NCBI GenBank assembly: GCA_022775985.1
Contig: JALFIM010000086.1
Coordinates: 1 to 58,754, forward strand
DNA: 58,754 nt
Direction: 5' to 3'
Source: Prevotella sp.
GTDB lineage: Bacteria > Bacteroidota > Bacteroidia > Bacteroidales > Bacteroidaceae
This document shows positions 42,154-50,570 of the stretch, one piece after another. A program made the position numbers and the translations under genes. The notes under the pieces were generated by a model. That model had not been told where the DNA came from and ran no database searches. It saw only the letters and a program-made list of their open reading frames with translations. Position 1 is the first letter of the stretch, and every line of letters starts with the position of its first letter.

Positions 42154-43122
42154 TTAGAGGCGTTTCATCTGCATTCTCTCACCTTGGCTTTTCGATCCAG
42201 AGATGCCTCTGTCGTTGAAGCGTGGCGAACGCTGCATCTGTGAGCGGTTTTCTGAACGCTGCATCTGCGAACGGTTTTCTGAACGCTGCATCTGCGAGCG
42301 GTTCTCTATTCTTTGCTGACGTTCCATGCGTGGTTGTTGCATTTGGTGGTTGCGTTGCAGTTGTTGTTGGCGCTCGTATCGTTGTGGTTGTGTACGCTGC
42401 GGGTTGTAGCCTTCCGACTTGCGCTCGTAGCTGTTGCCTTCTTTCTGGCGGTTGTTTACTGTCACTCGTGTTGAGCTGTTTCTGTTGAAACGGTCGTTGC
42501 CATAGCGGTTGCCGTTACCATTGTTGTTACGGTCATAGCGGTTGCCGTTACCGTTGTTGTTACGGTCGAAGCGGTTGCCGTTGTTGCGGTTGCTGTGTCC
42601 TATTTCTCCTCTGTCGAATCTGTCTCTCATGCCGTTGTTGGCGTGATGGTTTCTGAAGTGAGAGCTGTGGTTATGGTAATAGCTGTGTCCACCGTTCATT
42701 CTCCAGCAGTGTCCACCTCTGTAGGAAACATACACCGTTGGTCGGGCGAAGTAGTAGAACGAGCGTCTCGGATATCTTGCGTAGATGACGAAGTGCCAGC
42801 ACCCAGCGTTCCAGTAGAGCGGACGGAAGAAGTAAGAAGCAGCTCTGAAAGCGTTCCATTGCCAGTCGAGCAAGATGTAGCTAAGGTCGAGATTGCGTCT
42901 TGTCCAGTAGTCGCCATAGACATCATCCACGCTGGTCACGCCCATCAGGTAGTCGAGGTTAATCTCGTATGCGGCGTCATACTGAGCGTCAGAGAGATTG
43001 AGCTCGTAAGCCATTTTGTCTGTCAGGAACAGCGCCTCTCTGCGAGCCTGTTCGTAACTCATTGCGTTGGCCGAAGCCGTAAAGGTCATCAGTGCCACTA
43101 TTGCCATCAATATCTTTTTCAT
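42154..43122 (-). CDS. Exported Asn/Arg/Gln-rich repeat protein
   Basis: 322 aa from MKKILMAIVALMTFTASANA at 43122. Residues about 20-140 are conserved-looking and globular: YEQARREALFLTDKMAYELN, LSDAQYDAAYEINLDYLMGV, DVYGDYWTRRNLDLSYILLD, and an aromatic run PRRSFYYFARPTVYVSYRGG. The rest is low-complexity: NNNGNGNRYDR-like units of 11 residues (33-bp repeats in DNA, 42500-42600) and ENRSQMQRS units of nine residues (27-bp repeats near 42230-42305). The LTDKMAYELNLSDAQ pattern recalls Spy/LTXXQ-like periplasmic proteins. No function assigned. Confidence 0.7.
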   Translation of the reverse strand: MKKILMAIVALMTFTASANAMSYEQARREALFLTDKMAYELNLSDAQYDAAYEINLDYLMGVTSVDDVYGDYWTRRNLDLSYILLDWQWNAFRAASYFFRPLYWNAGCWHFVIYARYPRRSFYYFARPTVYVSYRGGHCWRMNGGHSYYHNHSSHFRNHHANNGMRDRFDRGEIGHSNRNNGNRFDRNNNGNGNRYDRNNNGNGNRYGNDRFNRNSSTRVTVNNRQKEGNSYERKSEGYNPQRTQPQRYERQQQLQRNHQMQQPRMERQQRIENRSQMQRSENRSQMQRSENRSQMQRSPRFNDRGISGSKSQGERMQMKRL

Positions 43123-43225
43123 AACCGTATATTTTTTAAATTGTTGTTTTAAATGTTTATTATCTCGTGTTCTCGACCTCGGCGTTTTTTTTGCTTGTGA
43201 AAGTCGAGTTTTTGTTTCTTTGCTG

Positions 43226-43233
43226 CAAAGATA
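43226..43233 (-). promoter_or_regulatory. -7 box for the Asn/Arg-rich protein
   Basis: TATCTTTG on the minus strand, about 105 bp before ATG 43122. Confidence 0.6.
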
Positions 43234-43255
43234 CGGCAATTATGGCAAAAGAAAA

Positions 43256-43290
43256 AGGGATTTTCCCTAAGTAGTGAGAGGAAAATCCCT
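43256..43290 (-). terminator. Terminator after the stomatin-like gene
   Basis: AGGGATTTTCC (43256-43266) pairs with GGAAAATCCCT (43280-43290); on the minus strand a T-rich run follows. Confidence 0.82.
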
Positions 43291-43315
43291 AATGCGTTAT
43301 TTATTCACCTTTTTT

Positions 43316-44260
43316 CTATTCGTTTTTGAACAAATCTTTTATTCCGCCGATGCTTCCCATGAGGTTTGTTGCCTCGTAAGGCAGATATACGGTCTTGGTC
43401 TTGTCGCCCTCGGCTATCTGTTGCAGCATCTGTATATATTTCTGTGCCAGGAGGTAGTTGGCGGGGTTTGTCGTCTTGCCCACCGCCTCGGTTATTTTCT
43501 GTATGGCGATGGCCTCTGCCTCCGCCTTTCTTATTCTTGCCTGCGCTTCGCCTTCAGCCTTTAGGATGGCCTGTTGCTTAAGAGCCTCGGCTCGGTTGAT
43601 GGTAGCCATTTTCTCGCCTTCCGACTGCAGGATGTCGCTGGCTTTCTTACCTTCGCTGGTGAGGATGGTGGCACGTTTGTTACGTTCAGCCTGCATTTGT
43701 TTTTCCATTGCCGTGAGCACGCTTTCAGGCGGTGTTATGTCTTGCAGTTCCACTCGGTTCACCTTTATTCCCCATTTGTTTGTGGCATCGTCGAGCACCG
43801 AGCGTAGTTTAGTGTTGATTGTGTCTCGCGATGTGAGAGTCTCGTCGAGTTCCAGTTCGCCGATAATGTTTCTCAGCGTGGTCTGTGTTAGTTTCTCGAT
43901 AGCATTTGGGAGATTGTTTATTTCATACACCGCCTTGAATGGATCCACAATCTGGAAGTAGAGCAGAGCGTTGATTTCCGTCTGTACGTTGTCTTTTGTT
44001 ATCACGTTTTGTTTCGGGAAGTCATACACCTGTTCACGCAGGTCTATAGAGTTAGAATACACATATCGTCCGGCTCTCATCACCACAATTTCCTTTGCCC
44101 TATCGACGATAGGTATGATGATGTTGATACCAGGGCGCAGTGTGGCATAGTAACGTCCGAGGCGTTCAATGATTTTTGTTTCTGACTGTGGTATGATGAC
44201 GAGAGCCATCTTCGCGAAAATCAGCACGAGTACCACGATAGCGATGAGTACGTAGGTCAT
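43316..44260 (-). CDS. SPFH/stomatin-like membrane protein (QmcA family)
   Basis: 314 aa. One N-terminal helix (about 2-22), then the SPFH domain: VIIPQSETKIIERLGRYYATLRPG near residue 21, QNVITKDNVQTEINALLYFQIVDP near 84, and VELQDITPPESVLTAMEKQMQAERNKRA near 170. A long Ala/Glu-rich coiled coil follows (about 180-270). Forms membrane microdomain scaffolds with an NfeD partner, encoded 36 bp upstream. Function in membrane quality control or organisation is inferred from the family. Confidence 0.93.
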   Translation of the reverse strand: MTYVLIAIVVLVLIFAKMALVIIPQSETKIIERLGRYYATLRPGINIIIPIVDRAKEIVVMRAGRYVYSNSIDLREQVYDFPKQNVITKDNVQTEINALLYFQIVDPFKAVYEINNLPNAIEKLTQTTLRNIIGELELDETLTSRDTINTKLRSVLDDATNKWGIKVNRVELQDITPPESVLTAMEKQMQAERNKRATILTSEGKKASDILQSEGEKMATINRAEALKQQAILKAEGEAQARIRKAEAEAIAIQKITEAVGKTTNPANYLLAQKYIQMLQQIAEGDKTKTVYLPYEATNLMGSIGGIKDLFKNE

Positions 44261-44296
44261 AAGCTAAAAAAAATAAGTTGATGAATAATTCAAGGA

Positions 44297-44737
44297 TTAT
44301 GCTGGTTCAACGGTGAGGATGATGCTTTCGCGCGTCACTATTGTCACCGTATCGCCTTTTTTGATGTCTGTTGAAGCTGTGGCCTTCCAGTCGTCGCCGT
44401 CGATGGCCACTCGTCCGTATCCGTTTGCGGGAATGTCCTGGCTCACCTTAGCCTTTCGTCCTATGATGGCGTCAGCATTGCTTGGCACGGGCTCTGTTCC
44501 TCGATGGATGTATCTCAAGGCGAAGGGTCGTACGAGGAAGATGGCAATAGCCGAGACGATGGCGAACACGGCCGTCTGCACGTAGATGCCACCTAAGAGA
44601 GTAGATACCAAGGCAGCTAATCCTCCCACTGCGAAGCAGATGATGAAGAAGCTGCCCGAGAACATCTCGAGCACTATGCTCGCCACGATTATCAGCGACC
44701 ATAGTTGCCATAAGTTAGCGTTAATGTAATCTGTCAT
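44297..44737 (-). CDS. NfeD-like membrane protein
   Basis: 146 aa. Three hydrophobic helices (about 12-34, 37-55, 54-72) followed by a C-terminal OB-type NfeD domain: IIGRKAKVSQDIPANGYGRVAIDGDDWKAT near residue 92 and IKKGDTVTIVTRESIILTVEP at the end. Short NfeD of the type that pairs with stomatin-like proteins, as here. Confidence 0.92.
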   Translation of the reverse strand: MTDYINANLWQLWSLIIVASIVLEMFSGSFFIICFAVGGLAALVSTLLGGIYVQTAVFAIVSAIAIFLVRPFALRYIHRGTEPVPSNADAIIGRKAKVSQDIPANGYGRVAIDGDDWKATASTDIKKGDTVTIVTRESIILTVEPA

Positions 44738-44752
44738 ATTCTTCTTTTTTTT

Positions 44753-44900
44753 GTTTAATCACTGCCGATATGGAGGCAGATCATGCTTCATATTTTGTTT
44801 AATCACTGCCGGTATGGAGGCAGATCATGCTTCATATTTTGTTTAATCACTGCCGATATGGAGGCAGGTCATGCTTCATATTTTGATTAATGACTACCGA
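44753..44900. repeat. 44-bp tandem array seeded on the transporter 3' end
   Basis: Units start at 44753, 44797, 44841 and 44885, exactly 44 bp apart, core GTTTAATCACTGCCGATATG. The last unit contains the stop codon of the EamA transporter (44887-44889) and its final codons, so the tandem copies are extra copies of the gene end. 44 bp is twice the period of the other arrays. Confidence 0.94.
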
Positions 44901-45804
44901 TATAGAGGCATATCATGCCGAGCAGTACGAGCGCCAGGTCGATGACCTTCGACTTGAGGTTTTTCTCGTGGAAAGCCAGTGCTGCAAAGAGGAAGCTCAC
45001 CACCACGCTGCCCCGTCGTATCATGGAGACGATGCTTATCATTGCCCCTGGCAGCGACAGCGAGTAGAAATAGACGAAGTCTGCAGCCGAGAGGAAGATG
45101 CTTATGAAGATGATGCACCAATGCCATCTGAACGGCGTGGTGTGTTGTCTTTTCGGCCACCACAGCAGCATGAGCATAGCTCCCATCATGAAGCACTGGT
45201 AGATGTTATACCAGCTCTGCACCATCATCTTGTCGAGTCCCACGCCGCCGTCTTCTGGAGCCGCCATGAGATATTTGTCATACAGTCCGCTGACGGCACC
45301 GAGCACCGCCGCTCCCACTATCATCCATATCCAGTGGTCGCGTTTGAAGTCGATGCCCTCCTTCTTTCCGCTTCTGCTCAGCATGAAAAACGAGAGTACG
45401 GCTAATGCCACTCCGAGCCATTGCCATCCGTTGAGCCTTTCGCCGAAGAACAGCAGTGCGCCTACGAGCACCATCACGGGTCGTGTGGCATTGATTGGTC
45501 CTACGATGGTCAGCGGCAAGTGTTTCATGCCGAAATATCCTAATATCCAGCTGCTCAAGACGATGAAGCTCTTCAGTACTATATATTTGTGAACCTCCCA
45601 TCCGCCTGAAGCCACGTGGAAGATGTTTCCGTCAAGGGCGTCGGTGGTATAGCTGACGATGATAAACGGGAGGAAGATGAGCGACGAGAACAGTGTGTTG
45701 AGAAACAACACTGGTATCACGGCGTTTCCGCTCAATGCCTTTTTCTTAAACGAGTCGTAGAAGCCGAGTAAGGCAGCCGACAGGAATGCTAATATTAACC
45801 ACAT
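44887..45804 (-). CDS. EamA/DMT family transporter
   Basis: 305 aa with ten hydrophobic segments in two homologous halves (about 1-140 and 155-300). Conserved points: VGPINATRPVMVLVGALLFFGERLNGWQWLGVALAVLSFFML near the end of the first half and LPGAMISIVSMIRRGSVVVSFLFAALAFHEKNLKSKVIDLALVLLGMICLY in the second. Substrate of this drug/metabolite group cannot be predicted. Its 3' end is duplicated downstream. Eight bases separate it from truA, so they may be co-transcribed. Confidence 0.9.
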   Translation of the reverse strand: MWLILAFLSAALLGFYDSFKKKALSGNAVIPVLFLNTLFSSLIFLPFIIVSYTTDALDGNIFHVASGGWEVHKYIVLKSFIVLSSWILGYFGMKHLPLTIVGPINATRPVMVLVGALLFFGERLNGWQWLGVALAVLSFFMLSRSGKKEGIDFKRDHWIWMIVGAAVLGAVSGLYDKYLMAAPEDGGVGLDKMMVQSWYNIYQCFMMGAMLMLLWWPKRQHTTPFRWHWCIIFISIFLSAADFVYFYSLSLPGAMISIVSMIRRGSVVVSFLFAALAFHEKNLKSKVIDLALVLLGMICLYIGSH

Positions 45805-45812
45805 ATTACAAT

Positions 45813-46541
45813 TTAATAATCTACCTTTTCTAAAAACAAGGCATTGCCAGGCATCGATTCGCCGGCCGCCGTTCGCTTCCCTCCTTCTATCACGCGTCTA
45901 AACTCGTCTATTGTCAGTCTGTGTCTTCCCACGTCGATCAGTGTTCCCACCACCGCTCTGACCATGTTTCTCAGGAAGCGGTCGGCGCTGATCTCGAAAT
46001 ACCACTGTGTCGGCGATGTCTGTATCCATTCCGCCTTTGTCACCTTGCAGAGTGTGGTCTTCACGTCTGAATGGCTCTTGCAGAATGCCCCGAAGTCGGT
46101 ATAGTCCTTCAGCAATGCCGCGGCAGTGTTCATCAGTTCGAAGTCCAGTTCGTATGGTGTGAGAAACGAGTAATGTCTGAGGAACGGGTCTTTTCGTGTG
46201 TGGATGAAATAGCGGTAGGTACGTTTTTTCGCGCTGAACCGCGCGTGCATGTCTTCCCCCACCTCTCTCACGTCGTGAATGGCCATTGTCCTTGGCACCA
46301 GCCGGTTTAGTTTGTATGCGAGCTGCTGGCAGTCGATAGCCGTGTCGTGGTCGAAGTGAGCCACCATCTCGCGAGCGTGCACACCAGCGTCGGTTCTTCC
46401 CGCTCCCACCACGTCGGTTTGTTTTCTCAGCAGTGTGGTCAGCGCCTTTTGCAGCTCTTCCTGTACCGAGATGCCGTTAGGCTGTATCTGCCATCCGTGG
46501 AAGTCGGTGCCGTCGTAAGCCAGAGAAATGAAATATCTCAT
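45813..46541 (-). CDS. truA: tRNA pseudouridine(38-40) synthase
   Basis: 242 aa. Modifies U38-40 in the anticodon stem-loop. MRYFISLAYDGTDFHGWQIQPNG is the standard opening; the catalytic Asp is in GAGRTDAGVHAREMVAHFD near residue 50, and RFSAKKRTYRYFIH, YTDFGAFCKSHS and DRFLRNMVRAVVGTLIDVG near 185 complete the family. Short but complete. Divergent from the flavodoxin-ferredoxin gene. Confidence 0.96.
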   Translation of the reverse strand: MRYFISLAYDGTDFHGWQIQPNGISVQEELQKALTTLLRKQTDVVGAGRTDAGVHAREMVAHFDHDTAIDCQQLAYKLNRLVPRTMAIHDVREVGEDMHARFSAKKRTYRYFIHTRKDPFLRHYSFLTPYELDFELMNTAAALLKDYTDFGAFCKSHSDVKTTLCKVTKAEWIQTSPTQWYFEISADRFLRNMVRAVVGTLIDVGRHRLTIDEFRRVIEGGKRTAAGESMPGNALFLEKVDY

Positions 46542-46575
46542 TTTTTTTGTGTGTTATTTATCTACTTTACGAGTG

Positions 46576-46583
46576 CAAATATA
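46576..46583 (-). promoter_or_regulatory. -7 box for truA
   Basis: TATATTTG on the minus strand, 35 bp before the truA ATG. Confidence 0.6.
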
Positions 46584-46644
46584 ATACATTTATTTCAATC
46601 TGACGCAATAAAACGGTGAAAAATGATATTTTCCCGCCATTTAT

Positions 46645-46675
46645 TTTGCGAAATCAAAGATTTGTTGTACCTTTG
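46645..46675 (+). promoter_or_regulatory. Promoter of the EFR1 gene, leaving almost no leader
   Basis: -33 TTTG (46645-46648), 19-nt spacer, -7 TACCTTTG (46668-46675). The ATG is at 46680, so transcription would start at or within a few bases of it. Confidence 0.8.
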
Positions 46676-46679
46676 GCGC

Positions 46680-47465
46680 ATGATTTTCTATTTTTCAGGA
46701 ACCGGAAACAGTGCTTGGGCAGCCCGTCGTCTTCATCAGTGCACGGGCGAGGAGCTGGTCGATATGGCTGGTGCGCTGCAATCGGGAGCAGACAGTCTTC
46801 ACTATACGTTAGAGCCAGGCGAGCGTCTTGGCTTTTGTTTTCCCATTCACGGCTGGCAGCCGCCCGCCCTTGTCAGGCGTTTCGTTCGTGGCATGCATCT
46901 CGACGGCGCTGACGGAGCCATGACCTATGCTGTGGTTACCTGCGGCGACAATATCGGCGAGGCGATGACCATCTTTTCGCGCGAGTTGCGCCGAAGAGGT
47001 TTAGAACTCCATTCCGCCCTTTCGCTCGTCATGCCCGAGTCATATGTAGCCCTTCCGTTTATGTACACCGACACCATAGAGCGTGAAAGGGAGAAATGCC
47101 GTCAGGCATCAGCCGCCCTCGAGCGTTTCCTGCCGTTGCTTCTCGACGGTCGTCGTGGCGAGTGGCGTTTGGTCAAGGGCAAGTGTGCCTGGCTGTTGTC
47201 GTACGTCATTGGCGGTTTTTTCAATCGTTTCATGATCACCGACAAGAAGTTCCGTGCCGATGCTTCCCGTTGCATAGGTTGTGGTCAGTGTGTCAAAGCC
47301 TGTCCTGTAGGCAATATGTCGCTCGCCGACGGCCAGCCGCAGTGGCATCACGACGGCAGCTGCACCACGTGTCTCGCCTGTTATCACCATTGTCCCCGTC
47401 ATGCCATCGACTACGGTCGCGTCACGCGTCGTCGCGGACAGTATTATTTCGGGAAAAACAATTAA
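46680..47465 (+). CDS. EFR1-type flavodoxin-ferredoxin fusion
   Basis: 261 aa from MIFYFSGTGNSAWAARRL at 46680. An N-terminal flavodoxin-like domain with the FMN phosphate loop FSGTGNS and FPIHGWQPPALVRRFV near 60 is followed by a bacterial ferredoxin with two [4Fe-4S] motifs, CIGCGQCVKACPVGN near 200 and CTTCLACYHHCPRHA near 233. Possible electron shuttle; partner unknown. The longer in-frame start at 46623 lies upstream of the -7 box and is therefore not used. Confidence 0.92.
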   Translation: MIFYFSGTGNSAWAARRLHQCTGEELVDMAGALQSGADSLHYTLEPGERLGFCFPIHGWQPPALVRRFVRGMHLDGADGAMTYAVVTCGDNIGEAMTIFSRELRRRGLELHSALSLVMPESYVALPFMYTDTIEREREKCRQASAALERFLPLLLDGRRGEWRLVKGKCAWLLSYVIGGFFNRFMITDKKFRADASRCIGCGQCVKACPVGNMSLADGQPQWHHDGSCTTCLACYHHCPRHAIDYGRVTRRRGQYYFGKNN

Positions 47466-47512
47466 AGCTGCATTGTTGAAAGACAAATTAAAGCTACATT
47501 GTTGAAAGACAA
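47461..47512. repeat. 26-bp tandem pair at the EFR1 3' end
   Basis: ATTAAAGCTGCATTGTTGAA at 47461, including the EFR1 stop, recurs at 47487 with one mismatch: unit length 26 bp, so this does not fit the 22-bp rule of the other arrays, but it too begins on a stop codon. Confidence 0.8.
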
Positions 47513-47556
47513 ATAAAAGCAATATTATTTTTGGAAAAAAACAGCAATTATCTACT

Positions 47557-49455
47557 ATGTTACTTAGAATATTCTTACTTCTCACCATTGCCGTTACCAT
47601 GTCGCAACGGGTGTCGGCAGCGAAGGCCTTCCGCGAATGGAGCCAGTTCCGTCAGACCGACGGCAGCCGCCTCGACGTACAGCTCGTGGGCGACGAGTAT
47701 TTCCACTATTACATCGCCACCGACGGCGCCATCCTTGTCCACGACGGTTCTGGCCTGTATCTTGCCGACCAAGACAGCGACGGCAACCTCGTTTCCTCGC
47801 GTATCCTTGCCCATGCTCCTGGCCAGCGCGCGTTGGCAGAGACGATGGCAGTGATGCGTCAAGACCGCGAGTCGATGGTAGCCAAGGGCATGGAGAAAGC
47901 CAGTCGCCAGCGTCTCGCCACGCGCTCCTCTTCGTTGCCCGACTTATTTCCCGCTATCGGCTCGCCCCGTGCCGTTGTCATCATGGTCGAGTTTTCCGAC
48001 CTCCAGTTTCGCCTTCCCGATGCTTTCGGGCAGTTTGACAACAGTCTCAACGGCAAGGGCACCAATCCCGATCATGTCATGTATGAGAATTTCGGCAGCG
48101 TCAACCAGTATTTCTCTGACATGAGCGGCGGACGATATTCGCCCCAGTTCGACCTCTACGGCCCTTACCGGCTCAGCGAGTCGTACAAGACCTACGGCCG
48201 CGGCCGCGACAATATCACCGCGCTGCTTAAGGCCAGCTGTCAGGCCGCCGATGCCGATGTCGATTTCTCGCAATACGACGCTGACGGTGACGGCTATGCC
48301 GACCTCGTGTATATCATCTACGCCGGCTATGGCGAGAACTATGCTTCCAACAGTTCCGATTATATCTGGCCTCAGTCAGGTCATATCTCCTCCACGCCGG
48401 TCTTCGACGGGGTGAAGATATGCCGTTATGGCGTCAGCAACGAGTTGCATGGCTCAGAGAACAACCAAGCCAACATAGGCTATAAGATGAGCGGCATCGG
48501 GCTCTTCTGCCACGAGTTCTGCCACACCCTCGGTCTTCCCGACCTCTATCCCACCTCTGGCTACGCCTCGGAATGTTGCGATGTAGGACTGGGCTATTAC
48601 GGACTGATGGACTTGGGCGAATACACCTTCAACGGCTATCGCCCTACGGCATTGACCTGCTGGGAGCGCGAGCGTCTGGGCTGGATCACTGTGCCTGAGC
48701 TTTACCAATCGCAGGATGTGATGCTGACCACGGCCGAGCGTGGTGGCGGCAGCTACAAGATCAGCAATCCCGTCAATCCTGCCGAGTGTTATATGCTTGA
48801 GGTGGTGGAGAATTCCTCCGACCTTTGGAACGGCAAGGTCTTTGGTCGCGGACTCGTGATCTATCATATCGACTTCGACGACTACGCATTCAAAATAGCC
48901 GGCTTAGGCGGCAACAATCTGAACAACACCATCGGTCATCCGCGTTTCTCGCTTGTGGCCGCCGACGGCCTGATGCTCAGCGACTATTATATCAAGACCA
49001 CCGTGACGAATAGCGTTTGGACGGACGTCAACACCGTCAATGCCGAGCTGTTGCGCCGCTATGGTGGCCAGTATATAGACAACGCCACATACAAGGAAGA
49101 GGCGGCTGGCGACCCTTTCCCTGGAGTCAGTGGCGTGACGTCGTTCACCGACTGTTCGCCTCTGCCCGCCTTCTGGTATTCAGGTGGTGGCATAGAAAAG
49201 CCGCTGACCGACATTACAGAGGTGTCAGCCAGCAGCGTCTCGTTCAAGTTCATGGGCGGTTCCGCGTCAGTGGAAGGTGTCGAGGCCGATGCCTCGTCGC
49301 CCGTAGCCTGTTATGGTCTCGACGGCCGCAGGGTGCCGAAGGGTCAGGGCAGGGGAGTGTTAATATACACGAGGTCCGAAAATCCTCGTTCCGACACGCA
49401 CCATCGTGCTCCTGCACTCAACAGCAAGCGGATAGTCGTCACTCATACCCCATGA
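47557..49455 (+). CDS. Secreted M6 family metalloprotease, C-terminus running into the yggS antisense strand
   Basis: 632 aa. Signal peptide about 1-21 (RVSAA). The M6 (immune inhibitor A-like) peptidase domain covers about 130-470: AVVIMVEFSDLQF near residue 140, YFSDMSGGRYSPQFDLYGPY near 188, and the zinc motif CHEFCHTLGLPDLY near 318. Asp-rich DYDADGDGYAD-like repeats (DGDGYADLVYIIYAGYGE) look calcium-binding. The C-terminus starts a type IX-like sorting tail (YGLDGRRVPKGQGRGVLIY) but breaks off; the last 27 codons lie antisense to yggS (overlap 96 bp). The natural end seems lost. Convergent with yggS. Confidence 0.88.
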   Translation: MLLRIFLLLTIAVTMSQRVSAAKAFREWSQFRQTDGSRLDVQLVGDEYFHYYIATDGAILVHDGSGLYLADQDSDGNLVSSRILAHAPGQRALAETMAVMRQDRESMVAKGMEKASRQRLATRSSSLPDLFPAIGSPRAVVIMVEFSDLQFRLPDAFGQFDNSLNGKGTNPDHVMYENFGSVNQYFSDMSGGRYSPQFDLYGPYRLSESYKTYGRGRDNITALLKASCQAADADVDFSQYDADGDGYADLVYIIYAGYGENYASNSSDYIWPQSGHISSTPVFDGVKICRYGVSNELHGSENNQANIGYKMSGIGLFCHEFCHTLGLPDLYPTSGYASECCDVGLGYYGLMDLGEYTFNGYRPTALTCWERERLGWITVPELYQSQDVMLTTAERGGGSYKISNPVNPAECYMLEVVENSSDLWNGKVFGRGLVIYHIDFDDYAFKIAGLGGNNLNNTIGHPRFSLVAADGLMLSDYYIKTTVTNSVWTDVNTVNAELLRRYGGQYIDNATYKEEAAGDPFPGVSGVTSFTDCSPLPAFWYSGGGIEKPLTDITEVSASSVSFKFMGGSASVEGVEADASSPVACYGLDGRRVPKGQGRGVLIYTRSENPRSDTHHRAPALNSKRIVVTHTP

Positions 49456-50040
49456 CCGTTGGTCGAAGTAAGGCGCGTCGGCAAAGTGTCGTGCCTTCAC
49501 TTCGTCGAAGAAGTTGGCGGCGGTCATAAACTCGTTGCGTATCTGCGTCTCGTCGTCGGTGTTCGACGCCATCATCATCAGTCCGCGGATGCGCACGTTT
49601 TTCATCTCGCGCCACAGCCCCTCGTCGAGCATCTTACGGCAGTCGTCGGGTGTCAGTCCGTATTTCGTCGCCTCCTGCGCTATATGCAGTTCGAGCAGCA
49701 CGTCGATGGTGCGGTTGTTTTTCGCCGCCTGCTTCTGTATCTCTGCCATGAGCTTCATCGAATCTACGGCCTCTATCATGCTGATATATGGAGCTATATA
49801 CTTGACCTTGTTGGTCTGCAGGTGGCCTATGAAATGCCAGCAGATGTCTTTCGGCATCACCTCCACCTTGCGTTGCAGTTCCTGCACATGGCTTTCGCCG
49901 AAGATGCGTTGTCCCTCGTCGTATGCTGCCTGCAGGTATTCAGCAGGGTGATACTTGCTGATGGCCACGAGTCTCACGTGCTCTGGCAGAGTGGCTAATA
50001 CCTCCTGCAGGTTTTTCTTCACGTCGTAATCCAACATCAT
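49360..50040 (-). CDS. YggS/PROSC family pyridoxal phosphate-binding protein
   Basis: 226 aa from MMLDYDVKKNLQEVL. PLP-homeostasis protein of the alanine-racemase fold. ISKYHPAEYLQAAYDEGQRIFGESHVQE near 28 holds the PLP Lys (LVAISKYHP) and the NE-type FGESHVQE motif; WHFIGHLQTNKVKYIA near 70, IAVDSMKLM-like EAVDSMKL, MMMASNTDDE near 155, and SWGMSDDYPLAVE near 195 agree with the family. The 3' end overlaps the protease gene by 96 bp. Confidence 0.93.
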   Translation of the reverse strand: MMLDYDVKKNLQEVLATLPEHVRLVAISKYHPAEYLQAAYDEGQRIFGESHVQELQRKVEVMPKDICWHFIGHLQTNKVKYIAPYISMIEAVDSMKLMAEIQKQAAKNNRTIDVLLELHIAQEATKYGLTPDDCRKMLDEGLWREMKNVRIRGLMMMASNTDDETQIRNEFMTAANFFDEVKARHFADAPYFDQRSWGMSDDYPLAVECRSTMVRVGTRIFGPRVY

Positions 50041-50056
50041 GTATCCTCCCCGTCGG

Positions 50057-50539
50057 TTATTGCTGTTCGTATTCGGGCTTGTCGTCCTTTTCCTTCTTCT
50101 TGTATTCAAACACGTCCATCAGCGTGGTCTCGTTGACGGCTGAAACGACATAGTCCACCATCGACTGCGACATCACCTCGTCGATGCTCTTCACGGCGCC
50201 GTTCATCGAGCCTGCGTTGAACAGGTAGTTCACTGTCGATTTCTTCTCTTTCTGTGTCTTCTCGTCGAGTGTGATGAAGGCGAGTTTCGCCTTGTACCAC
50301 TTGTCGGCAGAGTCGCTGTCGGCGAAGAACACCTCGGCGTATGGTGCAATCTTGATGTCCATGATCTCAAATTCGCCGCTGACGTACGACGACATTTCCT
50401 CGGTGATACGTTCTTCTGCTTCGCTGAATGAAAGTGCGTCAACCACGTAGTTCTCCGACACTTTCTTCTGCATTCCGTCTTCCATGGTCTTTTCGTAACG
50501 GATTCGGCATTCAAACCAAATAGCTGTTCTACTTCTCAT
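50057..50539 (-). CDS. DUF4494 protein
   Basis: 160 aa. The family pattern WFECRIRYEKTMEDGMQKKVSENYVVDALSFSEAEERITEEM occupies the N-terminal 50 residues; ADKWYKAKLAFITLDEKTQKEKKSTVNYLFNAGSMNGAVKSI near 95 and VVSAVNETTLMDVFEYKKKEKDDKPEYEQ follow. No known function; charged C-terminus. Lies between the pseudokinase and yggS on the same strand, probably one transcript. Confidence 0.9.
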   Translation of the reverse strand: MRSRTAIWFECRIRYEKTMEDGMQKKVSENYVVDALSFSEAEERITEEMSSYVSGEFEIMDIKIAPYAEVFFADSDSADKWYKAKLAFITLDEKTQKEKKSTVNYLFNAGSMNGAVKSIDEVMSQSMVDYVVSAVNETTLMDVFEYKKKEKDDKPEYEQQ

Positions 50540-50570
50540 TGTCTTTCTTTTTCTTTCTTTATTTGTTTAT

